Below, in pieces: positions 1 to 12,241 of a stretch of 64,000 nt of DNA (position 1 is its first letter; each line of letters opens with the position of its first letter). The position numbers and the translations under genes were made by a program. This DNA comes from a bacterium D16-51. GTDB taxonomy: Bacteria > Bacillota > Clostridia > Lachnospirales > Lachnospiraceae. The notes beneath the pieces were generated by a model that was not told where the DNA came from, ran no database searches, and saw nothing but the letters and a program-made list of their open reading frames with translations. Location of the stretch: NCBI GenBank assembly GCA_003612285.1, contig RAYE01000010.1, forward strand, positions 1 to 64,000, read 5' to 3'.

Positions 1-70
1 TGACCCTCGCGGGCGCGCTCGGATGATGCAAGCTTGCTTGCACATCCTCACTTTGCCTTCGCGGGAATAA
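1..70 (-). repeat. REP-like palindromic repeat, copy A
   Basis: Read on the minus strand this stretch starts TTATTCCCGCGAAG and ends GCCCGCGAGGGTCA. It carries an internal imperfect hairpin (GGATG, TGCAAG / CTTGCA, CATCC) flanked by two direct copies of CCCGCGA. A closely matching element lies at 57735-57805 with the same ends and a different but still self-complementary centre. The element lies inside the reading frame of an Rpn-type nuclease gene, so it may be an insertion. Its far end coincides with the window edge, so the full extent is unknown. Confidence 0.7.
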
Positions 71-462
71 AACTCCGTTTCCTCATCCTTAAAAAGCACA
101 AAATCCAAAATGCTAATGCTGACACACTTTTTCAAAAGGCTGTAATCCTGCCCCTTTTCAATTTGACCCGCAAACATCTTGGAAAGATAAAATAATGTAC
201 GATTTGCCCATGCCGCAAACTCCGCAAACTGAATCTCTGTATCTATTTCAGTGTCATTATTCAGCAGTACCCTCACATCCAGAATCCCTAATTTATCATC
301 CTCATGTATTTTGCGGAGATACGGATTTAAAATCCGGGTATCCCTGATGTCTTTCGGATTTACTTTTAATACCGCTGCCAAAAATCCTTTACGGGCCTCA
401 TTATTTTCCATAATTTCCTTAAAAGCAAAATCAATTTTAGGTTTCATTAAAAATTCATCCAT
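1..462 (-). CDS. Rpn/PD-(D/E)XK-family nuclease (putative transposase), partial and probably interrupted
   Basis: The frame starts at ATG 462 (MDEFLMKPKIDFAFKEIM) and stays open for 154 codons to the window edge. The N-terminal part, with KIDFAFKEIM, the acidic DTEIQF segment and ISILDFVLF, matches the Rpn (recombination-promoting nuclease, formerly 'PDDEXK transposase') family, which cleaves DNA and is often multicopy in Clostridia. Family members normally continue after FYS into a conserved stretch ending in an ELPK-like motif. Here the codons after FYS (from about position 66 leftwards) are read from a REP-like repeat, giving a low-complexity Cys/Arg tail. I infer that the gene is disrupted by the repeat. 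The sequence beyond the edge is needed to confirm this. No clear Shine-Dalgarno site is seen upstream. Confidence 0.65.
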   Translation of the reverse strand, partial: MDEFLMKPKIDFAFKEIMENNEARKGFLAAVLKVNPKDIRDTRILNPYLRKIHEDDKLGILDVRVLLNNDTEIDTEIQFAEFAAWANRTLFYLSKMFAGQIEKGQDYSLLKKCVSISILDFVLFKDEETEFYSREGKVRMCKQACIIRARPRGS

Positions 463-653
463 AGATTTCCCCCACTTCCAATCAGCAGATTTCTTGATTT
501 CATTCTATCACATCCCATATCTTTCATCAAGAATTTGACCGTAGTATTAAGCATATATTCCCCTAAACATACACACTAAGGAAGCAATTTATGATTTGGG
601 ATTTTTTTGAAGGGAAGAAAATAACTATGCAAATGCCTGACATCCCTGTAAAC

Positions 654-696
654 AAAAACAGCAGTAATCCATTTTCACAGATAACTGCTGTTTTTT
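654..696. terminator. Bidirectional rho-independent terminator
   Basis: The stem AACAGCAGT / ACTGCTGTT (9 bp) is preceded by an A-run and followed by a T-run, so it reads as a terminator on both strands. It lies about 20 bp past the stop of the beta-galactosidase gene and is its likely 3' end. Confidence 0.8.
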
Positions 697-717
697 GCTG
701 CATCATTTTAATTATAC

Positions 718-5435
<4,718 letters not shown>

Positions 5436-5558
5436 CTTTCGCCCTCCTCTCGTGTTATTTTCCTAATGGGACCGAAAAACCATTTTATGAAATTTTTATA
5501 AAACATATATCTTGTATTATGAATTTATTATGAAAATAACACAAAATTCATTTCCATC

Positions 5559-5587
5559 ATCCTATAACTTTTTGTTAAATTTGTCAA
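5559..5587 (-). promoter_or_regulatory. Probable sigma-A promoter of the beta-galactosidase gene
   Basis: The minus strand has TTGACA (5587-5582), a 17-bp spacer and TAGGAT (5564-5559). A start of transcription near 5552 leaves a leader of about 260 nt before the coding start. A second TTGACA occurs upstream near 5633. No operator or CRE-like site was recognised with confidence. Confidence 0.6.
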
Positions 5588-6031
5588 CACTTAAATTGTC
5601 TTTTTCACATCTATTCGTTATATTGCACTATTGTCAACCATTCTATTTTGCATTTTGACATTTACTAATGCAAGTATACAATCCATTACATTATACTTGT
5701 ACACTTTTCCTGAGTCTTTTATATATATGCATCGCTGGTGTTTCAGTACCATTTCTCCTATAAGAACCACAAAAGGCACCAGCCTTTGCTGATGCCTTTC
5801 CATATTTAGTGTTACTATTTAGTACCCCAAAATGAAACAAAGGGCTATATCCGGTTGACAATACCGGCCTGCAAAAGCAGGCAGCTAATATGTCTTTTTG
5901 CCAAATAGCAGGCATTAATCATATAAACTGATTACAGCCCTAATATATAATATGTCACCTTCTGCCCCCTGCCAGGCCTGCTTCGGTTTATATTACCTGG
6001 CATGATTCCCTAGTATACCTGGATTAGGAAA
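5588..6031. other. Non-coding stretch between beta-galactosidase promoter and micropeptide gene
   Basis: No convincing gene is present. Read on the minus strand as the 3' region of the micropeptide gene, it holds several hairpins: GCCTGC aaaa GCAGGC (5867-5882) and a terminator-like stem at 5771-5799. A 12-nt string (CTTTTTGCCAAA on the plus strand) is shared between 5894-5905 and the micropeptide's own 3' coding end (6035-6046). A GTTACTATT motif of the local repeat family occurs at 5811-5819. The tract may be an untranslated RNA tail, but this is unproven. Confidence 0.4.
5771..5799 (-). terminator. Probable terminator downstream of the micropeptide gene
   Basis: On the minus strand, AAAGGCATCAGC pairs with GCTGGTGCCTTTT around a short loop and is followed by TTTTG. 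It would end a transcript of about 350 nt starting at the micropeptide promoter. Confidence 0.55.
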
Positions 6032-6097
6032 TCACTTTTTGCCAAAAAGGTACTCCCATAATTCATCCCATAAACTACTGCAAAATACTGAAATCAA
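6032..6097 (-). CDS. 21-residue amphipathic micropeptide (candidate signal or PSM-like peptide)
   Basis: A TTG codon (6097-6095) follows a perfect GGAGG (6110-6106) with an 8-base gap. The frame gives MISVFCSS then LWDELWEYLFGKK and stops at TGA 6034-6032. Residues Ile2, Phe5, Leu9, Leu13 and Leu17, with two Trp, form a hydrophobic face. Net charge is about -1. There is no signal peptide, double-glycine leader or AgrD-like C-terminal region. It is transcribed away from an AgrC/AgrA-like pair, and the shared intergenic region carries reiterated GTTYA boxes. By analogy it could be a leaderless peptide pheromone, a phenol-soluble-modulin-like peptide or a regulatory leader ORF. The family is not recognised. 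The ribosome site and context are seen in the sequence. Translation and function are inferred. Confidence 0.6.
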   Translation of the reverse strand: MISVFCSSLWDELWEYLFGKK

Positions 6098-6142
6098 TCT
6101 TTCCACCTCCTTTAACAGTACTTAAAAGTTTTATATAATAGT

Positions 6143-6255
6143 ACTATACCAAATTTTTAAATAGATGGAACAACAATGTTGTAAACAGCACTTTTTTGTT
6201 CTGAACAGCATGTTTCGTGAACAATCTTTGAACTAATAATGAATTTTTTGTGAAC
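6143..6255 (-). promoter_or_regulatory. Candidate LytTR operator: five GTTYA boxes and promoter of the micropeptide gene
   Basis: On the minus strand GTTCA occurs at 6255, 6233, 6222 and 6206 and GTTTA at 6186. Starts are 22, 11, 16 and 20 bp apart, mostly near whole helical turns. The last two boxes share TGCTGTTYA and lie just upstream of a weak -35 (TTGTTC, 6173-6168) and a -10 (TATAGT, 6148-6143; spacer 19). GTT followed by a purine two bases on is the core of known LytTR half-sites, which occur as direct repeats in front of poor -35 boxes. The adjacent LytTR regulator at 7727-8407 is the obvious candidate binder. This is inference from motif and position. Confidence 0.5.
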
Positions 6256-6313
6256 CGTACAAAATAACAGCCACAGATTATGCCATAATAAAAGGGATAT
6301 TTTTCTACAAAAG

Positions 6314-6343
6314 TTGACATTATATCCTGCTTCCCTGTATAAT
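6314..6343 (+). promoter_or_regulatory. Sigma-A promoter of the histidine kinase-response regulator pair
   Basis: TTGACA (6314-6319) and TATAAT (6338-6343) are both perfect consensus hexamers with an 18-bp spacer, about 45 bp ahead of the kinase start. Such a strong promoter suggests constitutive expression of the two-component system, unlike the weak, box-dependent promoter facing the other way. Confidence 0.8.
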
Positions 6344-6387
6344 TAGAAATATAGTGCAAAATACTTCACAGCAGGGATGGTAACGCA

Positions 6388-7671
6388 ATGAAATTTATAA
6401 GTACCCTTGAATATTTGCTGGAACTGACAGCAATGTTTTCCGTTTTTTTCTTTCTGTTAGGGTTTCCTTTGTCAAAAAACCGATACCGCCTGTTTTCAGC
6501 TTTTTGCCTTTCCGTTGCCTGGCACATTATTTGGTATAGACTGCCATTTTCATGCCCAAATACCATAACTGCCATTATTGTTATGGCGTTGCTATTTAAT
6601 GATAAAATCCAATACAAAATCTACTGGGGCACTTTATTTATTTTTACTGAAGCCATTGTATGTAAATCAATATCAATAATTTTACTTATGCTTGTAGGCA
6701 TAACAGAAGAATTTCCAAATTTCCCAGCCGCATATATTGACTGCATTACATTTGTTATTATGGCGCTGATTTCTTTTTTCCTAAAAAGTTACCAGGAAAA
6801 ATGTATAAACTTTATCCATAATATCAATTTTATAGGATATGCAGCCATTATGTCTGTTACAATAGTTGATTTTATTTTAATACTATCTGTCCCCTACATT
6901 TATTATGATAAAGCAAACGAAACGGGCCGTCTTGTTATCGTTATTGCCGCCCTGCTTTTAATTATTATGACTGTTATAACGCTTTTTTTGTATTTTTCTC
7001 TCCGCCACTCTTACCAAAAACTCCGGCAAATGGACGCCATCAGCCAAAGAAGCCTTGAATTAGAAAAGGAACAGTATCTTTCACTGCAGCAAAAAAACGA
7101 CGATTTACGGAAATTTCGCCATGATTTCCATAACCACATCTTTTCCCTGCAAGAACTAGCGCACAAAGGAAAATACAAAGAACTGGCAGCATATTTAAGC
7201 GCCCTTTCTTCTGAAGAGATACAAACTAATATCATCACTGTAGGAAATACAATTGTAGATGCAGTAATTAACCATACGGTAAGCAAATTAGATCCTTCTG
7301 TCCAATTTCATTATGGCGGACAATTTTCCAAAAACTGCTTCATAACAGATATGGATTTATGCATCCTTTTCTCAAACCTGTTAGATAACGCCAGAGAGGA
7401 GATAGAACTATGCAATATGCAAAATAAAGAAGTTAACTTGGAAATTTTTACGGATGAAAGAAAGTTTATGCTTATGATTGAAAATACCTCCCGGCCATAT
7501 AAGCCAGAAGAACTCTTCCATCTGAAAACACAAAAAGCTGACAAAAGAAATCATGGGCTGGGCCTGATAAATATCCGTGATGTTGTTAATAAATACCAGG
7601 GCGCTATGGATATCAAATACGCAGACGGATTTTTTTCTGTACATATTTCTATCCAAAATCTGGGTACATAA
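6388..7671 (+). CDS. AgrC-like membrane sensor histidine kinase (GHKL)
   Basis: The 427-residue protein has about six hydrophobic helices in residues 5-205 with little extracytoplasmic sequence, as in AgrC/ComD-type (HPK10) receptors that sense peptides within the membrane. A short coiled segment leads to the phosphoacceptor motif FRHDFHNH (His245). The GHKL ATPase has the N box (SNLLDN, 329-334) and a G box (HGLGL, about 389). It should autophosphorylate and pass phosphate to the LytTR regulator 55 bp downstream. The ATG at 6388 has only a weak upstream purine tract. No agrB-like processing protease is present in the window, so the ligand is unlikely to be a classical thiolactone made here. 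The divergent 21-residue peptide is a candidate ligand or output. Confidence 0.88.
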   Translation: MKFISTLEYLLELTAMFSVFFFLLGFPLSKNRYRLFSAFCLSVAWHIIWYRLPFSCPNTITAIIVMALLFNDKIQYKIYWGTLFIFTEAIVCKSISIILLMLVGITEEFPNFPAAYIDCITFVIMALISFFLKSYQEKCINFIHNINFIGYAAIMSVTIVDFILILSVPYIYYDKANETGRLVIVIAALLLIIMTVITLFLYFSLRHSYQKLRQMDAISQRSLELEKEQYLSLQQKNDDLRKFRHDFHNHIFSLQELAHKGKYKELAAYLSALSSEEIQTNIITVGNTIVDAVINHTVSKLDPSVQFHYGGQFSKNCFITDMDLCILFSNLLDNAREEIELCNMQNKEVNLEIFTDERKFMLMIENTSRPYKPEELFHLKTQKADKRNHGLGLINIRDVVNKYQGAMDIKYADGFFSVHISIQNLGT

Positions 7672-7726
7672 AAATACATTTTATATATTTTTTAAGCCGT
7701 AAAAACGCGGCACGGAGGACCTTAAC

Positions 7727-8407
7727 ATGAAAATTGGAATATGTGATGATAATACAGAAGAAAGAAACCACCTTGCTTCGATTTGCAAAGAATTAGGCTA
7801 TGATAATATTGATTTATATATTTCCGGAGAGGACTATTTAATCAGAAATACTTTGCCAGATGTCCTTTTCCTGGATATTGGGATGAATGATATAGATGGT
7901 TTGGAAATCAAAGAATTTTTAGAAAGAACGAATCTTAAAACTTACATAATTTTCTATACTACACATAGCGAAATGATGATTGATGCATTTGGCCGCAATG
8001 TGATTGGCTTCCTCCATAAACCAGCCAGCCCAAGGCAGATTCAACGGTATCTCCAAAAAGCCGCCTGCTACAAAAAGGGTCTTTCAGAAATCACCCTGGA
8101 AAACAAGCATCTCCCTTATAATGAAATTTTATACATTGAAGCCAAAAATGTATATTCCTCATTCCATATAGCAGACGGCACTATCCAACTCTCACGCAAA
8201 GCACTGCGGAACTGGGCGGCGGAATTAGAAGATACCTCATTCTTTCAAATTCACCGCTCCTATATCATCAATATGCACCATATAAAATCTTTCAAAAACG
8301 GCAAAATAATAGTTTCTTCCGACCAATGTCTGCCTGTCGGCAAAAGCCGCCAAAAAGCATTTAAAACAGCTTACCAATGCTATCTATTACGCAAAACAGA
8401 ATATTAA
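7727..8407 (+). CDS. LytTR-family response regulator (AgrA-like)
   Basis: 226 residues: a receiver domain (about 1-115) with acidic pocket D7/D8, phosphoacceptor Asp50 in FLDIGMND and Lys in HKPASP, then a LytTR DNA-binding domain (about 120-220; IEAKNVYSSF, FFQIHRSYIIN). GGAGG lies about 10 bases before the ATG. It is cotranscribed with the kinase. Family members bind direct repeats upstream of weak promoters, and the reiterated GTTYA boxes at 6143-6255 fit that. No terminator is obvious after the gene on this strand. Confidence 0.9.
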   Translation: MKIGICDDNTEERNHLASICKELGYDNIDLYISGEDYLIRNTLPDVLFLDIGMNDIDGLEIKEFLERTNLKTYIIFYTTHSEMMIDAFGRNVIGFLHKPASPRQIQRYLQKAACYKKGLSEITLENKHLPYNEILYIEAKNVYSSFHIADGTIQLSRKALRNWAAELEDTSFFQIHRSYIINMHHIKSFKNGKIIVSSDQCLPVGKSRQKAFKTAYQCYLLRKTEY

Positions 8408-8497
8408 ATATAAAAAACAGCCTCTTATTTAGAAGAATATGGAAGACTGTCCAGAACGAGCCATGAATAGTATAGAAACTGTTTGCATAAAACGAAA

Positions 8498-8530
8498 GTG
8501 GCTGCTGCAAATCCTTAAAGCAGCAGCCAC
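8498..8530 (-). terminator. Terminator of the ABC exporter operon
   Basis: A perfect 11-bp stem GTGGCTGCTGC / GCAGCAGCCAC is followed on the minus strand by TTTCGTTTT. It lies about 55 bp past the stop of the second ABC gene. Flanking TGCATA / TATGCA can extend the stem. Confidence 0.6.
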
Positions 8531-8561
8531 CTATGCAGGAGCTATTGTATAAAAAAAATGT

Positions 8562-8575
8562 CCGTGAATAGTAAC
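8562..8575 (-). repeat. Lone end of the GTTACTATTCACGG repeat family
   Basis: The minus strand reads GTTACTATTCACGG, identical to the left end of the long-hairpin element at 43047-43060. A degraded same-orientation copy (ATACTATTCATGG) is at 8462-8474. No inverted partner is seen, so this is a fragment or a decayed element. Confidence 0.5.
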
Positions 8576-8583
8576 ATTTACCA

Positions 8584-10323
8584 TTATCCTGCAAACTGGC
8601 TCATATACAGATTTGCATAAAATCCTTTTTTTGCCAGCAGCTCCTTATGGCTGCCCTGTTCGATAATCTGCCCATCTTTCATTACCAGGATAATATCTGC
8701 ACTTTGAATTGTGGAAAGACGGTGCGCCACAATAAAGCTGGTCCTGCCCTCCATCAATTTCTGGAATGCACTTTGTATCTGCATCTCAGTACGCGTATCA
8801 ATTGAAGAAGTCGCTTCATCTAAAATTAAAATAGATGGCTTGCAAAGGATAACGCGTGTTATGCTAAGAAGCTGCCGCTGTCCCTGGGAAAGATTTTCCC
8901 CATTTTCTTTTACAATCGTATCATACCCCTGCGGAAGGCGTTTGATAAAACTATGTGCATGGGAAAGCTTTGCCGCCTCTATTGCTTCTTCACGCGCTGC
9001 GTCTTTCCTTCCAAATAAAATATTTTCCAAAACTGTCCCATCTTTTAACCATGTTTCCTGAAGCACCATGCCATACTGGCTTCTTAAATTTTCTCTGGAA
9101 AGGCTGCGGATATCTTTCCCATCCATTTTAATTGCCCCCCGGTTCACATCATAAAAACGCATAATCAAATTAATAATCGTTGTTTTACCACAGCCTGTCG
9201 GCCCCACAATTGCCACACGCTGCCCTGGTTTTACCGAAAGGTTCAAATCCTGGATAAGAGGTTTCTCCGGGACATAAGAAAAGTCAACATGTTCAATCTC
9301 CATAGCGCCCGTCGCATTTTCTATTTTCCCACCTGTTACAGCATCCTCTATTTCTTCCTGCTCCTCCATTAATTCAAACACCCGGCCTGCACATGTAACA
9401 GCATTCTGCAATTCAGTAATTACGCCGGAAATCTCATTAAATGGCTTTGTATACTGGTTTGCATAGCTTAAAAAGCAAGAAAGCGTCCCAACGCTCAAGC
9501 GGCCATGAATGGCAAAAAACGCACCAGAAATACCTACCCCCGCATAGACCAGGTTATTGACAAAACGCGTTGCGGGATTTGTAATGGAGGAAAAAAACGT
9601 CGCCCTCAAAGAATAGCCTTCCAAACGCTTATTCACCTCATCAAAACGTTGTAACGCTTTCTTTTCATGCCCATATGCCTGCACAACCTGCTGGTTTCCA
9701 ATCATCTCATCAATCAGCCCTGTCTGCTCCCCCCTTGCCTCCGACTGCCTCTGAAACATTACATGTGTTTTCTTTGCAATAAATGCCGCCACAAAAAAGG
9801 AAAGCGGCGTTACCAAAACAACAACAAGCGTAATCCACACATTCATACGAAGCATAAAAATAAGCGTCCCCAAAATAGTCAGAATCCCCGTAAATGCCTG
9901 GGTAAAGCCCATCAAAAGCCCATCTGCAAACTGGTCGACGTCCGCAATAATCCGGCTGACTAAATCGCCTGACGGATGTACATCCAAGTACTTCAACGGA
10001 AGCTTCTGCAGTTTATGGAACGCATCCCTGCGGATATCCCTTACTACCAGATAAGTAATCCTGTTATTTGCTACATTCATCAGCCACTGGGCAGCCCCAG
10101 TTATCAAAATAATAACCGCCATCTTTATTAACAACTCTTTTAATACCACAAAATCGACCCTGCCGCGTTCTATCATAACATCCACAGCATAACCAGTAAG
10201 AATTGGAAGATACAGCGTAAAAACCACACTGACAGCAGCACAAAACAGCGAACCAAGAATCAGCCACCAATAATGCCTGATATACACTAAAATTTTTCGG
10301 ATTGTTTCTTTTTGGCTTTTCAT
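8584..10323 (-). CDS. ABC exporter half-transporter, catalytically canonical subunit
   Basis: The 579-residue protein has an ABC_membrane domain of six helices (about 15-310) and a nucleotide-binding domain with Walker A GPTGCGKTT, signature LSQGQRQ, Walker B ILILDEATSSID with the catalytic Glu, and the H-loop IVAHRLST. It pairs with the product of the gene 5 bp upstream, whose ATP site is degenerate, as in LmrCD/BmrCD/TM287-288 heterodimers. Exporters of this kind move drugs, lipids or peptides out of the cell. GGAGG precedes the ATG. The operon is convergent with the two-component system, so a link to the micropeptide is only positional. Confidence 0.9.
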   Translation of the reverse strand: MKSQKETIRKILVYIRHYWWLILGSLFCAAVSVVFTLYLPILTGYAVDVMIERGRVDFVVLKELLIKMAVIILITGAAQWLMNVANNRITYLVVRDIRRDAFHKLQKLPLKYLDVHPSGDLVSRIIADVDQFADGLLMGFTQAFTGILTILGTLIFMLRMNVWITLVVVLVTPLSFFVAAFIAKKTHVMFQRQSEARGEQTGLIDEMIGNQQVVQAYGHEKKALQRFDEVNKRLEGYSLRATFFSSITNPATRFVNNLVYAGVGISGAFFAIHGRLSVGTLSCFLSYANQYTKPFNEISGVITELQNAVTCAGRVFELMEEQEEIEDAVTGGKIENATGAMEIEHVDFSYVPEKPLIQDLNLSVKPGQRVAIVGPTGCGKTTIINLIMRFYDVNRGAIKMDGKDIRSLSRENLRSQYGMVLQETWLKDGTVLENILFGRKDAAREEAIEAAKLSHAHSFIKRLPQGYDTIVKENGENLSQGQRQLLSITRVILCKPSILILDEATSSIDTRTEMQIQSAFQKLMEGRTSFIVAHRLSTIQSADIILVMKDGQIIEQGSHKELLAKKGFYANLYMSQFAG

Positions 10324-10328
10324 GCTTT

Positions 10329-12074
10329 TTATGCCTCCTTCCTTTCTTTTTCATCCTGGTACTGGGATTGATGGATTTCCTTGTAAACCTGGCAGTTTTT
10401 TAGCAGTTCATCATGCTTCCCTATCCCGATTACTTCTCCATCTTCCAAAACAATTATCTGGTCAGCATGCCGGATGGAGGAAGTACGCTGCGAAACCATA
10501 AAGATAGTAGGTGAATATGACAAGCTTTTCAGTCCGCTCCGCAGCTTTGCATCCGTTGCATAATCAAGCGCCGAAGTGCTGTCATCAAAAATCAAAATTT
10601 CCGGTTTTCTGACTAATGCCCTTGCAATTGTCAGACGCTGCCTTTGCCCGCCAGAAAGGTTTCTGCCGCCTTGCTCTACAAATGATTGGATTCCATTCTC
10701 TTTCTTTTCTACAAATTCCATTGACTGGGATAACTCCAAAGCCTCCCTCAGTTCTTCTTCTGAAGCGTTTTCATTGCCCCAGAGCAAATTGTCCCGTATT
10801 GTCCCTTTAAACAAAACAGCCTTTTGCATTACAATCCCTATTTTACTGCGAAGTTCTTCCAGCCCGTAAGACCGGACATCCTTCCCGTCCACCTTTACAC
10901 AGCCTTCCGAAACATCATAAAAACGCGGTATCAAATGGACAAGCGTACTTTTTCCTGAACCCGTGCCACCAATGATGCCGATTGTCTGCCCTTTTTCCGC
11001 TGTAAATGTAACACCCTCCAAAGAAGGTTCCAAGGCCCCCTGATAGCGCATGGAAACATTGTCAAATACCACCTGCCCTTTTCCGCCTTCCTCCTGCAGC
11101 CCATCTTCCCTTTCCATTGATATTTCCAGGGAAGACTGGATTTCCATCACGCTCTCAATCCTGTTTGCACAGGCAAGCGCTTTATTGGACAAAACAATGG
11201 TATTGGCTAACTTTACTAATTCTACCAAAATCTGGGACAGATAATTAATCAATGCAATAATCTGCCCCTGTGAAAGCGTACCAGCGTCAATCCTCACGCC
11301 GCCAATCCACAAAAGGGCGACAAGCGCCAGGTTAATCATGACATACGTAACAGGATTTGTCAGTGCAGAGATTTTCCCAACAAAAAGCTGGGACTTCGCA
11401 AGAAAATCGTTTTCTGCACAAAACTCTTCTTCCTCTTCCTTTTCCCTGTGGAATGCGCGGATAACCCGGACGCCCGTCAGGTTTTCGCGCGTGCTTCCAA
11501 GCACTTTGTCAAGCGCTCCCTGCACTTTTTTATATAACGGCATACTTACGCCCATAATCCCAAAAATCACCAGCGCTAATAACGGAATTACAACAACAAA
11601 CACCAATGCCGCCTTTACATCATAGAAAAAGGCACAGACCATTGCCCCAAACACAATAAACGGGGAACGCAAAAACAGGCGGAGCGCCATATTCACACCA
11701 GACTGTACCTGATTGATATCACTCGTCATCCGCGTAATCAGCGTAGATGTCCCCACCTGGTCAATCTCTGCAAACGACAGCGACTCCACATGTGCAAATA
11801 ACGCATGGCGCAGCCTTGCAGCGAACCCAACCGCCGCCTTTGCAGCAAAATACTGTGCTGTAATGGAACAGGCCAGGCCGACAATTGCCAGCAATACCAG
11901 CATCCCCCCATATCGGATAATATAATCCCTGTCCCGGTTTGCAATTCCATAATCAATAATTGCAGCCGTCACTACAGGAACCGTTAAGTCAAACCCTGCC
12001 TCCAGCAGCTTAAAAAGCGGTCCCAGAATACATTCCTTTTCATACCCCTTCATATAAACCAGTAATCTCTTCAT
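10329..12074 (-). CDS. ABC exporter half-transporter with degenerate ATP site
   Basis: This 581-residue type I exporter half has a transmembrane domain of about 300 residues, then Walker A GGTGSGKST, signature LSGGQRQR and Walker B LIFDDSTSALD. Asp replaces the catalytic Glu (about residue 498) and the H-loop His is replaced by Gln (VSQRTSS). Both changes mark the non-hydrolysing site of a heterodimeric exporter, so it needs the partner encoded just downstream. The start at 12074 (MKRLLVYMKGYEKE) fits the family's usual N terminus and has an AGGATAGGGA tract upstream. The in-frame region further upstream overlaps the promoter. Confidence 0.9.
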   Translation of the reverse strand: MKRLLVYMKGYEKECILGPLFKLLEAGFDLTVPVVTAAIIDYGIANRDRDYIIRYGGMLVLLAIVGLACSITAQYFAAKAAVGFAARLRHALFAHVESLSFAEIDQVGTSTLITRMTSDINQVQSGVNMALRLFLRSPFIVFGAMVCAFFYDVKAALVFVVVIPLLALVIFGIMGVSMPLYKKVQGALDKVLGSTRENLTGVRVIRAFHREKEEEEEFCAENDFLAKSQLFVGKISALTNPVTYVMINLALVALLWIGGVRIDAGTLSQGQIIALINYLSQILVELVKLANTIVLSNKALACANRIESVMEIQSSLEISMEREDGLQEEGGKGQVVFDNVSMRYQGALEPSLEGVTFTAEKGQTIGIIGGTGSGKSTLVHLIPRFYDVSEGCVKVDGKDVRSYGLEELRSKIGIVMQKAVLFKGTIRDNLLWGNENASEEELREALELSQSMEFVEKKENGIQSFVEQGGRNLSGGQRQRLTIARALVRKPEILIFDDSTSALDYATDAKLRSGLKSLSYSPTIFMVSQRTSSIRHADQIIVLEDGEVIGIGKHDELLKNCQVYKEIHQSQYQDEKERKEA

Positions 12075-12155
12075 ATTTTTATTCCCTATCCTTTTTTCAT
12101 CAGGAACTGTTAAAAAACAGTCATCAAAAAGCAGTTCCAAAATGGCAGCAACCAT

Positions 12156-12184
12156 ATTGTACCATATCTTTTCAATATTAACCA
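12156..12184 (-). promoter_or_regulatory. Possible promoter of the ABC exporter operon
   Basis: On the minus strand TGGTTA (12184-12179), 17 bp and TACAAT (12161-12156). The leader that follows holds a 7-bp stem GGAACTG / CAGTTCC ahead of the start codon. The -35 is weak. Confidence 0.4.
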
Positions 12185-12209
12185 CTCAAAATAACTTTAA
12201 CAATAGAAT

Positions 12210-12238
12210 TTGCCAACAGAACTATTTTTATTTATAAT
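12210..12238 (+). promoter_or_regulatory. Promoter of the RNA methyltransferase gene
   Basis: TTGCCA (12210-12215), a 17-bp spacer and TATAAT (12233-12238). The transcript would begin just before the palindromic element at 12242-12326, which therefore forms part of the mRNA leader. Confidence 0.6.
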
Positions 12239-12241
12239 AGA

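Noticed and set aside
5845-5922. A 25-codon ATG frame on the minus strand downstream of the micropeptide (MINACYLAKRH...), first thought to be a second peptide copy
   Set aside because: It has no ribosome site, spans the GCCTGC/GCAGGC hairpin, and shares with the first ORF only a 12-nt string in a different reading frame.
6388-8407. Calling the kinase/regulator pair a complete agr system
   Set aside because: No AgrB-like membrane protease and no AgrD with leader and conserved C-terminal tail are present; only the receptor and regulator halves match.
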